Assembly (NCBI GenBank): GCA_963807235.1
Contig: CAWEBF010000033.1
Location: 124,001 to 188,000, forward strand
DNA from: CAWEBF01 sp963807235
Lineage (GTDB): Bacteria; Acidobacteriota; Vicinamibacteria; Vicinamibacterales; UBA2999
Length of the DNA: 64,000 nt
Direction: 5' to 3'
Under the pieces are notes generated by a model. The model was not told the origin of the DNA, did not search any database, and saw only the letters and a list, made by a program, of their open reading frames with translations. Both the position numbers and the translations under genes were made by a program. Position 1 is the stretch's first letter, and each line of letters starts with the position of its first letter. Below are positions 45,810-55,409 of the stretch, piece by piece.

Positions 45810-46769
45810 GCGTCGCTCGTCTCAGGCGACTTTGCCGGGGCGCCCTCGAATGTGTCCACGTAGGGCGGGAGATCGCGTGTGTCGTAGCGCGGCAGCTCGA
45901 AACGGCCGTCCACGGCCACGTCCGCGGCGCGCCGCTCGGTGTTGAACGCCACGCTGTAGCCGGCTTCGTCCAGCAATCGGACGGTGTCGGCGGTGTAGGT
46001 GCCCGGGCCACCCCAGGGGTAGCAGAACGACACCGACCCCTGGCCCGTGAGCGACGTGATCCAGCGCACGCCGCCCTGGAGCTCCAGCCGCTGCTCCTCG
46101 ACGGGGATTCGGGCCAGCATCCGGTGCGTGCGCGTGTGGTAGCCGAACGACATGCCGCCGGTGGCCATCGCGCGAATGGCGTCGGCATCGACGTACAGCT
46201 GGCGCGCGAACACGGCCGGATCGCCCAGATGCGCCGTGAAAAGCGCGTCCAACACCCGCGCCGACTCCGTGTACGGCAAGTCGTAGTTCAACAGTCGCTT
46301 GATGGCCCGCTCGTCGGCGGCCTCCCACCGATCGACCCCGAAGACGTCGGTTCCGCTCGCGTGGCGGGGCGGTGCTGGTTTCGTCCAGCACCGCTCGGCC
46401 GAAGGCCTCGGCTCCGAGATGCGCCAGCAGGAAGTGCGTCTTGTGAACGTCGAGCACTCGCGGCGCGGGACCGCACGTCTCCTCCGCCACGAAGAACGTG
46501 CCCGGCAGGCCGCGTTTCCGAAGGATGGGATAGACCGTGGCGTAGTGGTCCACGAAGCCGTCGTCGAACGTCAGGTGGGCAGCGTTCTCGGGCAGGCGCG
46601 CCTGGCCCGACACGGCCGCCTCGATCTCCGCGAGCCCTACAAGCGCGAAGCGCGACTCCAGCCAGTCCAGCTGCCGCTCGAACACGTCGGGCGGCAGGGC
46701 GCGGATCGCGGGAAACGGCGTCGCCGAGGTGTCGCGAACGTAGTGATACATCGCCACCAGGCAGCTCAA
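45803..46769 (-). CDS. Polysaccharide deacetylase (NodB family, frameshifted)
   Basis: A carbohydrate-esterase-4-type deacetylase. The catalytic Asp pair is in HLTFDDGFVDHYATVYPIL, the metal-binding His pair is in FGYHTRTHRML, and SFCYPWGGPGTY gives the later motif. The frame is lost near 46375, where TAPP should continue as RHASGTDVFGVDRWEAADE; the rest is in another frame to 45803. The probable start is TTG 46769 overlapping the formyltransferase stop, with GTG 46757 and ATG 46751 as alternatives. It would N-deacetylate an amino sugar in the glycan or its precursor. Confidence 0.8.
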
Positions 46770-47560
46770 GCGGCCCTCATGTGGACGAGCGAGAGCGCCG
46801 CGTCGCGGCGCGCGCGGTTGGCCAGGTACTCCGGCACCATTCCGCTGGCAAAGTTGTCGTACAGGCGGCGCACGGCGTCGGCCGAGAAGTCGGCGCGTTT
46901 GTAGACGCGCCCGCCGGGGGGCTGCGGCACGGCGGTCAGCCGGCCGCGGTGCAGGGCGTCCGCCGCGTCGGCCAGGGCGGCCGCCGCCGCCACGATCGTC
47001 TTGTTGCCGATGTCGTGCGGGCCGTCGCCCGCCGCGATCTCGGGCCGCACGTGTGCGATCAGGGGTCCCGTATCCACGCCGTCGTCGAGCATGTGGATCG
47101 TGGCGCCGCAGTATTCGGGCTCGCCGTTCACGAGCGGCCAGAAGTTGGTGCCCGCGCCGCGGTAGTACGGTGACAGTCCCAGATGAATGTTTACGGCACG
47201 GCCGGGGAACCGGTCGAGCAGCGCGGGCTTCAGGAGGCCCGTCCCGAACACCAGCACCACGTCGGGGGCCAGCGCTCGCATCGCCTCGATGGCGTCCGGG
47301 TGATTGCACCCGCCGGGCTCGACCACGAACGATGGCGCGCGGCGCACGGTGTCGTGGGCACCGAAGAACGCGTCCTCCGACGCCTGGCGGGCGTCGAAGT
47401 GCCGGGTGATCACCGCCTCGTCGTCCGGATTGGCCGCGTAGCGCAGCGGCTCGAACGACTTCCGCTCCTGCCACACCGCCACGACGTCCAGCCGATCCGC
47501 CAGCGTGTTGGCCACGAAAACGTGGCGGCGCATCGAGCTCGTGAGAACGATCGCGCGCAT
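46766..47560 (-). CDS. Sugar N-formyltransferase
   Basis: A 264-residue formyltransferase-domain protein. The folate-dependent catalytic motif is VNIHLGLSPYYRGAGTNFWP (about 120-139), with Asp in HMLDDGVDTGPLI (about 155). It lacks the C-terminal tRNA-binding domain of methionyl-tRNA formyltransferase and the length fits sugar N-formyltransferases of O-antigen loci (for example Qui4NFo or Rha4NFo). ATG 47560 abuts the seven-base repeat element. Confidence 0.83.
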   Translation of the reverse strand: MRAIVLTSSMRRHVFVANTLADRLDVVAVWQERKSFEPLRYAANPDDEAVITRHFDARQASEDAFFGAHDTVRRAPSFVVEPGGCNHPDAIEAMRALAPDVVLVFGTGLLKPALLDRFPGRAVNIHLGLSPYYRGAGTNFWPLVNGEPEYCGATIHMLDDGVDTGPLIAHVRPEIAAGDGPHDIGNKTIVAAAAALADAADALHRGRLTAVPQPPGGRVYKRADFSADAVRRLYDNFASGMVPEYLANRARRDAALSLVHMRAA

Positions 47561-47562
47561 CA

Positions 47563-47687
47563 GGCTCCGGGCTCCAGGCTCCAGGCTCCGGGCTCCAGGC
47601 CCTCGGTCGCTCCCGTGCATTCATGGCCTTGCGGAAATGCAGTTCCGCACTGCGAGGCCTGTAGCCCGGAGCCCGGAGCCCGGAGCC
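47563..47687. repeat. Intergenic element: inverted seven-base repeat tracts around a hairpin
   Basis: Five GGCTCCR heptamers (47563-47597) face three AGCCCGG heptamers (47663-47683), which are near complements, so the tracts can pair. Between them TGCGGAA (47630-47636) and TTCCGCA (47643-47649) form a perfect seven-base stem with loop ATGCAG, and GGCCT/AGGCC arms extend it. The element fills the gap between the B5 stop and the formyltransferase start. Confidence 0.72.
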
Positions 47688-47693
47688 TGAGAG

Positions 47694-49391
47694 TCAGTTC
47701 ATCCTCCTCAGCCGGGTCACGTGCAGCGCGCGGTGCACGCCGACGGCCGCGCGATGCCTCAGCTTGCGGGCCGCGCTCTTGGCGGATTTCCAGACGCCCT
47801 GGATGCGATCGCGCCGGGCCTGCTGCTGGTTGCGGCGCACCTTGGCGGCATGGAAGCGCGCCTTGTGTTCCTCGCGCTCCCGCACGGCCCGCGCCCGTGC
47901 CTCGGTGTCCTCGTCCCACAGGTCGGCGCGCTCGTCGTTCATGAGCCACCGGCCCACGCCGGTTCGCGACCAGCCAGCCAGTCCCACGACGATCGGCTGG
48001 AGGAAGGCCGCGCCGGCGGCATCCGCGCCAGCGGCGACGCCGGAGCGCGGCACCTCCTCCAGCGCATCAACGAAAGCCGGTGTCGCCGGCACGTCCAGGC
48101 CTTGCGGCCGCACGAACACTTCCAGGAAGCGCCGGTTCTTCTCGTCGCGCTCCCCAGGCCTGGCCACCGCGGCGGCCAGCTGCGTGAGGTGCGCGTCCAT
48201 GTTGTCCGCCGTGTGCAGCAGGCCCCCGGCCACCGTCAGGAGGTAGCGGAAGTGGATCATCTCCTCCTGGTGCATCTGGTACTCGGGCAGCATGAAGGTC
48301 AGCACCGGCCTGCCCACGATCCCGGCTTCGAGAAACGCGCTCGTCACCAGCCCGACCACCGCGCCGCTGTGGTACAGCGAGTCGAAGTAGTCGTCGCGCG
48401 AGCGCCCGTCGATCGGGTTGCCGCCGTGAAACGCGACGTTCTCGAAGCGTCCGAGGTCGATGCCCGCCCACTCCTTGAGCCGTTCGGGATGCGGCCGCAC
48501 CAGCACGCCCAGCTCGCGAAGCGCCGGGTTGGCACTGGCACGCAGCGCCTCGATCCAACGGGTCACGAGCACCGGCTCGGGCGGGTCGGGCGTGGGGCTC
48601 AGCGCCGAATGCACCCACAGCGCGAAGGGGCGGTCGGCTCGCAGCCCCATGGCGCGGCAGAACTCGTCGCGGCCGCGCGAAGGCGCCTTGGTGAACCACT
48701 GGTCGTAGCACTGCGCGCCGGTCGCCACGATGCGATCGCCGGGAAGGCCGTGCATGGTGATGGCCTCGTGCATCTGCACCTGGTTCCAGACGAACACCTT
48801 GTCGGGCGCGATGTGCAACAGCCCCTTGCTGGAGAGGTGATCCCAGCTCATGATGGCCGCGACCACCGGAATGTCGAGCGCGCGCGCCGCCCGCAGCACG
48901 TCGAGCTGCTGCGAGCGCGAGTAGGTGAGCGACGTCAGCACTACCACATCGGGCGCCCGCTCCCGGAGATAGCGCACGAGATCCCGGCTGACGGGCAGGA
49001 GACGCTCGAATCGCGTGAGCGCGGCGCGGGCCAGCCGCGGGCCCACCACGGGAACGCGGCTCGTCACCCGCACGACGCGCGCGGTGCGCTCCCAGGCGCG
49101 AATCCTCAGCTTCAGCGGATAGTCCGGGGCGAGCACGCGCACGTAATCCAACGCAACGCGGCAGCGTTGCGCTGCATCGAACCACGGCTCGTGTTCGAGC
49201 GATGGCATCAGGTCCCAGGTGACCGCTCCCTGTGATTCCGCGGCCAGCCGTTCGGCCAGCCCCTGCCCTCCCAGCGACTCCGGCTCTTCGGCCGCGAGAT
49301 GGACTCGGTGACCTCGCGCTACGAGCTCGCGCACCACCGAATCGAAGTTCCGGTAGTAGGCGTGGTGCAGCGCGGCGAAGAGCACCTTCAT
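47694..49391 (-). CDS. Family B glycosyltransferase-like protein, copy B5
   Basis: A 565-residue intact family B protein, ATG overlapping the methyltransferase stop. It has VLFAALHHAYYRNFDSVVRE, LTSLTYSRSQQLDVLRAARA in place of the usual TPLIELGS segment, IMSWDHLSSKGLL, IVATGAQCYDQWFTKAPSRG, VLVRPHPERLKEW, DYFDSLYHSGAVVGLVTSAF and HQEEMIHFRYLL. The last 100 residues are a long charged helix (RAREREEH-like) rich in Arg and Lys, as in other copies. Confidence 0.63.
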   Translation of the reverse strand: MKVLFAALHHAYYRNFDSVVRELVARGHRVHLAAEEPESLGGQGLAERLAAESQGAVTWDLMPSLEHEPWFDAAQRCRVALDYVRVLAPDYPLKLRIRAWERTARVVRVTSRVPVVGPRLARAALTRFERLLPVSRDLVRYLRERAPDVVVLTSLTYSRSQQLDVLRAARALDIPVVAAIMSWDHLSSKGLLHIAPDKVFVWNQVQMHEAITMHGLPGDRIVATGAQCYDQWFTKAPSRGRDEFCRAMGLRADRPFALWVHSALSPTPDPPEPVLVTRWIEALRASANPALRELGVLVRPHPERLKEWAGIDLGRFENVAFHGGNPIDGRSRDDYFDSLYHSGAVVGLVTSAFLEAGIVGRPVLTFMLPEYQMHQEEMIHFRYLLTVAGGLLHTADNMDAHLTQLAAAVARPGERDEKNRRFLEVFVRPQGLDVPATPAFVDALEEVPRSGVAAGADAAGAAFLQPIVVGLAGWSRTGVGRWLMNDERADLWDEDTEARARAVREREEHKARFHAAKVRRNQQQARRDRIQGVWKSAKSAARKLRHRAAVGVHRALHVTRLRRMN

Positions 49392-50398
49392 CGAGCGGGC
49401 TTCATTCCAATCGCGCGCAGGTTCTTGCCATACGCCCCGGCGTTGATGAAGAACTGGAGCCGATCGGCGATGGCTTCCACGCCCGCATCAGTCTCGCCGT
49501 GCACCTCGCGGCGATACCAGAGGTAGTCCACGATATCGAGCCCCTCGGTTGCCAGATATGCCGTCTCGAGCCCCAGGCGGTCGAGCAGATCGCGCATCGT
49601 GGCCGGCGTGTAGTAGTTCAGGTGGTGAGTGGGCCAGATGAAGTGCGCATCCTTCCCCATCAGGAGCCGGGACGCCGAGTCGTAGTTGGGGACGTACAGG
49701 AACACGATTCCGCCGGTGCGCAGCAGCCGGACGGCCGATTGCAGCGCCTCGCGCGGCTCGAACAGGTGCTCCAGCACGTCGAAGAGCGACACCGCGTCGA
49801 AGCTCTCGGGCTCGAAGCCCCCATCCTCGAGCGTGGTCGTGCGCAGGTCGAGGCCGCGCGACACGCCAAAGGCCACGGCCGACGGATTCAGATCGGTGCC
49901 GATCGCGTCCCATCCGGCCGCCTTCGCGGCTTCCACCACGAAGCCCGTGCTGCAGCCGACGTCGAGGTACCGCGGACGTGTCCGGTCCGCGGGGAGAAAC
50001 CGGGCCATCAACCCCACGCGTTCACGCCCGAATCGCTCCACACGGTAGTCGTGGCTCTGAATGCCCAGGTCGCGCACGATGTCCTGGTAGGCCTGCGACG
50101 CGTAGACCTCCTGGTAGTGCGCTTCGTCGAAGCACGGGCTCACGTACACGAGGTCGCAGGACGGGCACCGCACCAGGCGCATGTGGTCCTTGTCGAGCTC
50201 GTGCCGCGGGTCGTCGTGACCGCACGTCGGGCAGGGGCGCGACGTCAGGAGATCGGGCGGAATCCGGCCGTGCACGCGCACCAGTTCGTCGATCGGGTGC
50301 GTCCGCTTCTCGATGAGCTGCTTGTAGGAGCCGCCGGGCCGAAGCTTGGACACTTCGACCGGCTGATACTCGGACGGCAGGCGGTAGGGGATCTTCAT
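49388..50398 (-). CDS. Zn-ribbon class I SAM methyltransferase, second type
   Basis: A 336-residue methyltransferase. A zinc ribbon lies at about 55-85 (CPTCGHDDP and VRCPSCDLVYVSPCF). SAM motif I is YLDVGCSTGFVVEAAKAAGW (about 143), followed by AVSLFDVLEHLFEPREAL (about 195) and IVFLYVPNYDSASRLL. Tail features fit sugar-tailoring methyltransferases. It lies between NeuA and B5 and overlaps both by four bases. Confidence 0.82.
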   Translation of the reverse strand: MKIPYRLPSEYQPVEVSKLRPGGSYKQLIEKRTHPIDELVRVHGRIPPDLLTSRPCPTCGHDDPRHELDKDHMRLVRCPSCDLVYVSPCFDEAHYQEVYASQAYQDIVRDLGIQSHDYRVERFGRERVGLMARFLPADRTRPRYLDVGCSTGFVVEAAKAAGWDAIGTDLNPSAVAFGVSRGLDLRTTTLEDGGFEPESFDAVSLFDVLEHLFEPREALQSAVRLLRTGGIVFLYVPNYDSASRLLMGKDAHFIWPTHHLNYYTPATMRDLLDRLGLETAYLATEGLDIVDYLWYRREVHGETDAGVEAIADRLQFFINAGAYGKNLRAIGMKPAR

Positions 50399-51132
50399 TG
50401 ATGGGATTGCCGCGCCGTCCGGGCGCGTCCCAGCAGGAACTCCGCATAGTCCAGGTCGTCCTGGGTGTCGATGTCCACGGACTCGAGCGGCGACATCACG
50501 AACACGCGCGAATCGTCGCCGTACAGCGAGCCGCCCTCGACGACGCTGGCCTTGACGGCCAGCACCGCGGGCCCGTTGCGCGCGAACACGCGCGGCTTGT
50601 CCTGGCGCCGGGTGGGCATGGGTTCCGCGCTGAACGGCCGGGCGCTGTCGCCAAGCGCTCGAATGAATGGCTTGGCGCGATCGCCCTCCACGGCGAGCAC
50701 CGAGAGCGGATTGAACTGGTGCGGCACCTCGACCACCGACACCACCGAATCAGCGCCCGTCCGCTCGAGGAGATCCAGCGCGCCGTCGATGTGCTCGGCG
50801 CGCCGGAGCGGCGAAGTGGGCTGCAGCAGCACCACGGTATCGAACCCGTCGCCGCGAAGGGCCGTCAACGCGTGCTGCAGCACGGGCAGCATCGGCGTGT
50901 CGTCCTGCGCGAGCGCCGGCGGGCGAAGAAACGGAACGTCGAGGCCCAGGGCGCGACCCACGTCGGCAATGGCGTCGTCGTCGGTGCTGAGCAGGACCTT
51001 TGACACCCGCCGGCTGGCCAGCGCCGCCTCCGCTGTGTGCGCCAGCAGCGGCCGGCCGCCAAGGAGGCGCAGGGCCTTGGCCGTCAGCCCCTTCGAGCCG
51101 CCGCGCGCGGGAATGACGGCCAGGGCCCGCAT
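50395..51132 (-). CDS. neuA: CMP-nonulosonate cytidylyltransferase, third copy
   Basis: A 245-residue NeuA-type enzyme. It has LAVIPARGGSKGLTAKALRL (about 4-23), LLSTDDDAIADVG (about 47), LLQPTSPLRRAEHIDGAL (about 100) and a closing DTQDDLDYAEFLLG. The usual N of GKN in the signature is replaced (GLTAKALR), a small departure. ATG shares a TGATG junction with the NeuC stop. With NeuC it forms a second epimerase-cytidylyltransferase pair. Confidence 0.87.
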   Translation of the reverse strand: MRALAVIPARGGSKGLTAKALRLLGGRPLLAHTAEAALASRRVSKVLLSTDDDAIADVGRALGLDVPFLRPPALAQDDTPMLPVLQHALTALRGDGFDTVVLLQPTSPLRRAEHIDGALDLLERTGADSVVSVVEVPHQFNPLSVLAVEGDRAKPFIRALGDSARPFSAEPMPTRRQDKPRVFARNGPAVLAVKASVVEGGSLYGDDSRVFVMSPLESVDIDTQDDLDYAEFLLGRARTARQSHQ

Positions 51133-52289
51133 CAGGTTGGGAACACCAGGCGCTTCTGCACGGTCACCGGCGCGGTGGCGAGGATCTCCGCGATGCGGGG
51201 GCCCGCCGCCCCGTCCCCGTACAACCGATCGGCGGCGTAGCGGCCGTGCGCCATCTGCGCCTTGATACCGGCGACGATCTCGTGCCGGTCGTGCGCCACG
51301 TCGAGCACGTTCAGACCACGGTCCCGCCCCCCCTGCCGGGTGCCGATGTTCACCGCGGGCACACCCAAGTAGGCGCCTTCGCGAATCGGCGCGCTGGAGT
51401 TGCCGACGGTGCAGGCGCAGTGCTGCATCAGGCGCACGTAGGTGTCGATCGGGAAGTTCTTGTAGAACCGGATGTACTCGGGCTTCAGCTTCTCGCGGAA
51501 CGTGCGCATGCCCGTCGAGATGTCCTCGGATCCAGCGTCCACGTTGGGCCAGAGCATGATCGTGGGCATCCGCAGCTCGTGGAGCGCCATCAGCGTTTCC
51601 CAGATCTGATCCTTCCCCTGGCCGTACTCGGTGGTGACCGGATGCTGGTTCACCAGCAGGTACGGCTGGCTGACGTCCACGTGCGCCCCCACGCCCTCGC
51701 GGTCCAGCCATTCGGGATGCGGCACGCCGTTGCCGTCCGCGATCTCGCGCACCAGGTCGATGCGCGGACAGCCGACGACGTGCACGGTGGATGGCGGCTC
51801 GCCCATCCGGATGATGCGGTCGGCCGCGGCCTGATTCGCGGGAAAGTGGAGATGCGCGAGTTTCGTCACGGCGTGACGGATGCTCTCGTCGATCGTGCCG
51901 CTGATTTCGCCGCCCATGGTGTGCGCCACGGGGATGTTCATGTAGGCGGCGGCGATGGCGGTGGCCATCGTCTCGAAGCGATCGCCCACGCTGACCACGA
52001 TGTCGGGCCGCAGCAGCTCGAACATGGTCGGCATTTCCAGCAGGCCCAGCCCGGTGGATTTGGCCATCGTCGTGGGCGTTTCGCCTTCGACGATCATCGT
52101 CACGCGCGCGTCGGCCACGAACCCGTCCGTCTCCATGACGTCCACGACCGAGCCGAAACGGTCCAGGAGCGCCGACGCGCCGACCACGAGCTGGAGCCGC
52201 AGCCCCGCGTGGTCGCGCACGGCGCGCATCACGGACTTGATGCTGCTGTAGTTGGCGCGCGATCCGACGAAGACGCAGACTTTTCGCAT
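51132..52289 (-). CDS. neuC: UDP-N-acetylglucosamine 2-epimerase (hydrolysing), second copy
   Basis: A 385-residue NeuC-type enzyme. It has VCVFVGSRANYSSIKSVMRA (about 4), VSVGDRFETMATAIAAAYMN (about 99), AHTMGGEISGTIDESIRHAV (about 123), HPVTTEYGQGKDQ (about 228) and TVGNSSAPIREGAYLGVPAV (about 303). Length and motifs match the copy at 31 kb. No NeuB lies next to it, so it may share the NeuB at 32.1 or 13.5 kb, or its product may be used otherwise. Confidence 0.89.
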   Translation of the reverse strand: MRKVCVFVGSRANYSSIKSVMRAVRDHAGLRLQLVVGASALLDRFGSVVDVMETDGFVADARVTMIVEGETPTTMAKSTGLGLLEMPTMFELLRPDIVVSVGDRFETMATAIAAAYMNIPVAHTMGGEISGTIDESIRHAVTKLAHLHFPANQAAADRIIRMGEPPSTVHVVGCPRIDLVREIADGNGVPHPEWLDREGVGAHVDVSQPYLLVNQHPVTTEYGQGKDQIWETLMALHELRMPTIMLWPNVDAGSEDISTGMRTFREKLKPEYIRFYKNFPIDTYVRLMQHCACTVGNSSAPIREGAYLGVPAVNIGTRQGGRDRGLNVLDVAHDRHEIVAGIKAQMAHGRYAADRLYGDGAAGPRIAEILATAPVTVQKRLVFPT

Positions 52290-52297
52290 GCTAGGGC

Positions 52298-53885
52298 CTA
52301 CCACGCCCGATCGACGTCGCGCTTGAGGCGCGCGCGCCGCTTGTCCCACCGCTTGGTGAGCGGCCGCACCCTGCCCTTCACCCACTTCCGAAGGCGCGCG
52401 CCCGCGTCGGGCGCCAGCGCCGCATCGATGCCGCTGGCCGCGACCGTCGCCAACGCCAGCGGTGGCCACACCAGAAAGCGCCACGCCGGCGGCTCGACGG
52501 GCGCCGGGGCCGGCTGCCTGGCCAGGCGCTCCACGGCGTCGGCAAAGAGCGGCGTCGCCGGTTGATCGACGCCGGCGGGCCGGATGAACGACGCCACGAA
52601 CCGGCTCGTTTCCGCGCGGGTGGACGCGGGGTCGCGCAAGCACTCGGCCAGCTGCTCGACGTGGGCCTCGACCGTGGACGGCAATCCGCAGAAAGCCGCC
52701 GTTCTCCGGCAGCAGGTGACGGAAGTGAATGGTGCCCTCCTGCGTGCCCGCGAACTCGGGCGCGAGCAGCGAGCACACCGGACGTCCGACGATCGCCGCC
52801 TCCACCATCGCGCTGGTGTTCACGCCCACGACCACGGCCGAGTGGTACAGCGAGTCGAAAAAGTCGTTCCGGTTCTCGGGCGCGATGGGGTTGTAGCCCT
52901 GGCGGGGAAACACCGCGACGCCGGGAAGGTCCGACACCGGCGCGCTGGCCCACAGGTGGAAGTTGTACGGATGGGGCCGCACCAGGATGTTGGCGTGCGT
53001 CAGCTCCGGGTGCCCGCTGTCCCGCAGCGCCTGCACCCACCGGCGCACGAACGCCACCTCGGCGCCGGTCTCCGAGATGAAGCTCGACGAGCCCGTGAAC
53101 AGGATGAACGGACGCGCGTCGGGCAGGCCCACGCGCTGGCAGAAGTCCTCGCGTCCGTGCGTGACGGAGCGCTCGAACCACTTGTCGAAGAGCTGCGCGC
53201 CTGTCACCCCCACTGTGTCCGCGGCCATGTAGTGGTACTCCACGGCCTCGCGCTTCTGCGCCTCGTTCCACACCAACACGGCGTCGGGCTGCACGCGAAG
53301 CAGGCCCTTGTTGGTCAGGTTGTCCCAGCTGGCGATGCAGACCGCCGACCGGATGCCGCACGCGCGCGCGGCCTTGACCCAGTCCACCTGTTCGGAGGCC
53401 GCGGTCACGAGGGGCGACACCAGCAGCACGTCGGGCGACTGCTCGCGCAGATACTCCGCGATCGGCGCGTGGACGGGAATCGCGCGCTCCACGCCCGCCA
53501 GGGCACGGATCGCGCGCCGAACGGTGGACGCTCCCAGCCGGGGGATCGCGTCCAGCCAGCGATACGCTCGTGGCAGCACCTTCCGCTTCATGCGTACGCG
53601 AAGGGCGCGCGCCGCGGCGAAGTCCGGGTGCAGGAACCTGATGAAGTCCATCAGGGCGCGCACATGGTGGCCGGCCTGGGCCCAGAACCCGGTGCGCATG
53701 GGGACGACGCCCAGCACGGTCACGCGGTCGGCGTAGGCCTGCAGCCCTTCGACCCCGACCGGCTTCTTCGCGCGCTGGCTGTTGACGCCGATGGCCACGG
53801 CGTGGCCCCGCGCCGCCAGCTCCTCGACGGCCGTGTCGTAGAAGCGCAGGTACTCGGGCGAGTCCATCAGGAACAGCACCTTCAC
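52298..53885 (-). CDS. Family B glycosyltransferase-like protein, copy B6 (frameshifted)
   Basis: It begins at GTG 53885 (overlapping the B7 stop) with VLFLMDSPEYLRFYDTAVEE. It continues with LVSPLVTAASEQVDWVKAAR, CIASWDNLTNKGLL, VGVTGAQLFDKWFERSVTHG, ILVRPHPYNFHLW, FFDSLYHSAVVVGVNTSAM and TQEGTIHFRHLL. Near 52688 one base shifts the frame; the tail (TVEAHVEQLAECLRDPASTR) continues in another frame to 52298. It is a divergent family B member closest in style to B4. Confidence 0.6.
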
Positions 53886-55387
53886 GCCACGCCCTCGCGA
53901 TCGCGCTTCGCGCGCGCATCCCTGCGCGCCCACGCCACGAGCGCCATCACCCCGCGGAGTCCCAGCTCGACGCCGCGGTGGCCGAGCCTCGGCGCACGGC
54001 GCGCCACCCGCGCGGCGCCCTGTTCCTCGATGGCCTGCACCACGCGCGGCGTGGCGGGTTCGTCGAGTCCATGGGGACGCACGAAGAGCCGCACGAACTC
54101 GCGCACGCGCTGGCGGTCGGCGTCGGTGGACGCAAAGGACGCCTCGAGCTGCGCGCGGTGCTCGTCGAGCGTCTCGGCCAGCCGCAGCAGGCCGCCGCGC
54201 CTGAGGTGCCGGAAGTGCAGCGTGCCTTCCTGCGTGCCGGCCAGCTCCGGGACGCGGAACGAGAACACCAGGCGCCCGACGATGCCGGATTCGATGAGCG
54301 CGCTGGTGTTCACGCCCACGACGGCGTGCGCGTGGTGCATCGAGTCGTAGTACTCCGCGCGCGCCTCGGGGCCCACCGGGTTCGCGCCCGCGCGCGGCCA
54401 GATCGCGCGTCGCCAGCCCAGATCTATCTCGCGCCCACTGCGCCGCGTTCTGCGGATGCGGGCGCACCAGGATGCCCGCCGCCCGCAGCGTGCGGATCGG
54501 CGCTGGCGCGAATCGCCTGCACCCACCGGCGGACGACGTCCACCTCGAAGGGCGCGATGAAGGGCGACGAGCAGAGATAGAGGAGGTATGGCCGGCCGGC
54601 CGGCAGGCCGACGCGAGCACAGAACTCCTCGCGCGTGGTCGAGGGCCGCGTCGCGAACCAGTGGTCGTAGGCCTGGGCGCCGGTGACCGCGACCTGTTCC
54701 GGGCGCGCGCCATGGAGCTCGGCGGCCTCGGTGCGCTGCAGCTCGTTCCACACGACGATCCGGTCAGGCAGCTCGTGGATCAGGCCCTTCGTGGTGAGGT
54801 GATCCCAGCTCCCGACGCCGAGCACGCTCGGCACGCCCGACCGCTGCGCCTGCCGCACGTAGTCCACCTGGCGCGAACCGAAGTACAGGAGCGGCGTCAC
54901 CAGCAGCACGTCGGGCTTCCAGCGGTCGAACACGGCCGCGACCTCGGGCCGCACGGGCAGCGCGCGCTCCAGCACCCGGACCGCGGCCGACAGTGCCGCG
55001 ATGCCCGTGCCGCGAGCCCAGCAGCGGCAGATCGGTCAGCCAGGCCGTCGGCGGCCGGCGCCTGCGCTCGCGCTCGCGCGCGCAGCGAGCGGCGCCTCAT
55101 CGAAGGCAGGCGACAGGTAGCGCCAGTAGCTCAGCGTCTCGCGAACGGCCGTGCTGACCTCGTACAAGGCGTCGCGCGTCGCCGCCGGTACCGTCTCGGT
55201 CGTGAACGCATTCGGGAACCGCGCGGACAACCGGTCGAGCATCGGGCGTGCCGTCCGTCACGACGCCCTTCTGCGCCCGCCGATCCGTGACCAGGTGCAT
55301 CACGTGTCCCCGCTCCGCCAGCAGGGCGAGCGTGGACTCGAAGTTCCGGAGGAACCCGAGGTGCGTGATGGCGAATAGGATGCGCAT
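53882..55387 (-). pseudogene. Family B glycosyltransferase-like protein, copy B7 (several frameshifts)
   Basis: Pieces in all frames rebuild a family B protein. ILFAITHLGFLRNFESTLAL starts at ATG 55387. Then come MLDRLSARFPNAFTTETVPA, VLLVTPLLYFGSRQVDYVRQ, VGSWDHLTTKGLI, VAVTGAQAYDHWFATRPSTT, then YYDSMHHAHAVVGVNTSALI and TQEGTLHFRHLR. At least four frame changes occur (near 55255, 55065, 54985 and 54500). It is either a decayed copy or a poorly resolved stretch. Confidence 0.6.
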
Positions 55388-55409
55388 GCCGCCGAAGGAA
55401 GCTCGCGGC

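Noticed and set aside
49388..50398. Methyltransferase as a menaquinone or ubiquinone pathway enzyme
   Set aside because: The N-terminal zinc ribbon and the surrounding sugar genes fit a sugar-tailoring role better.
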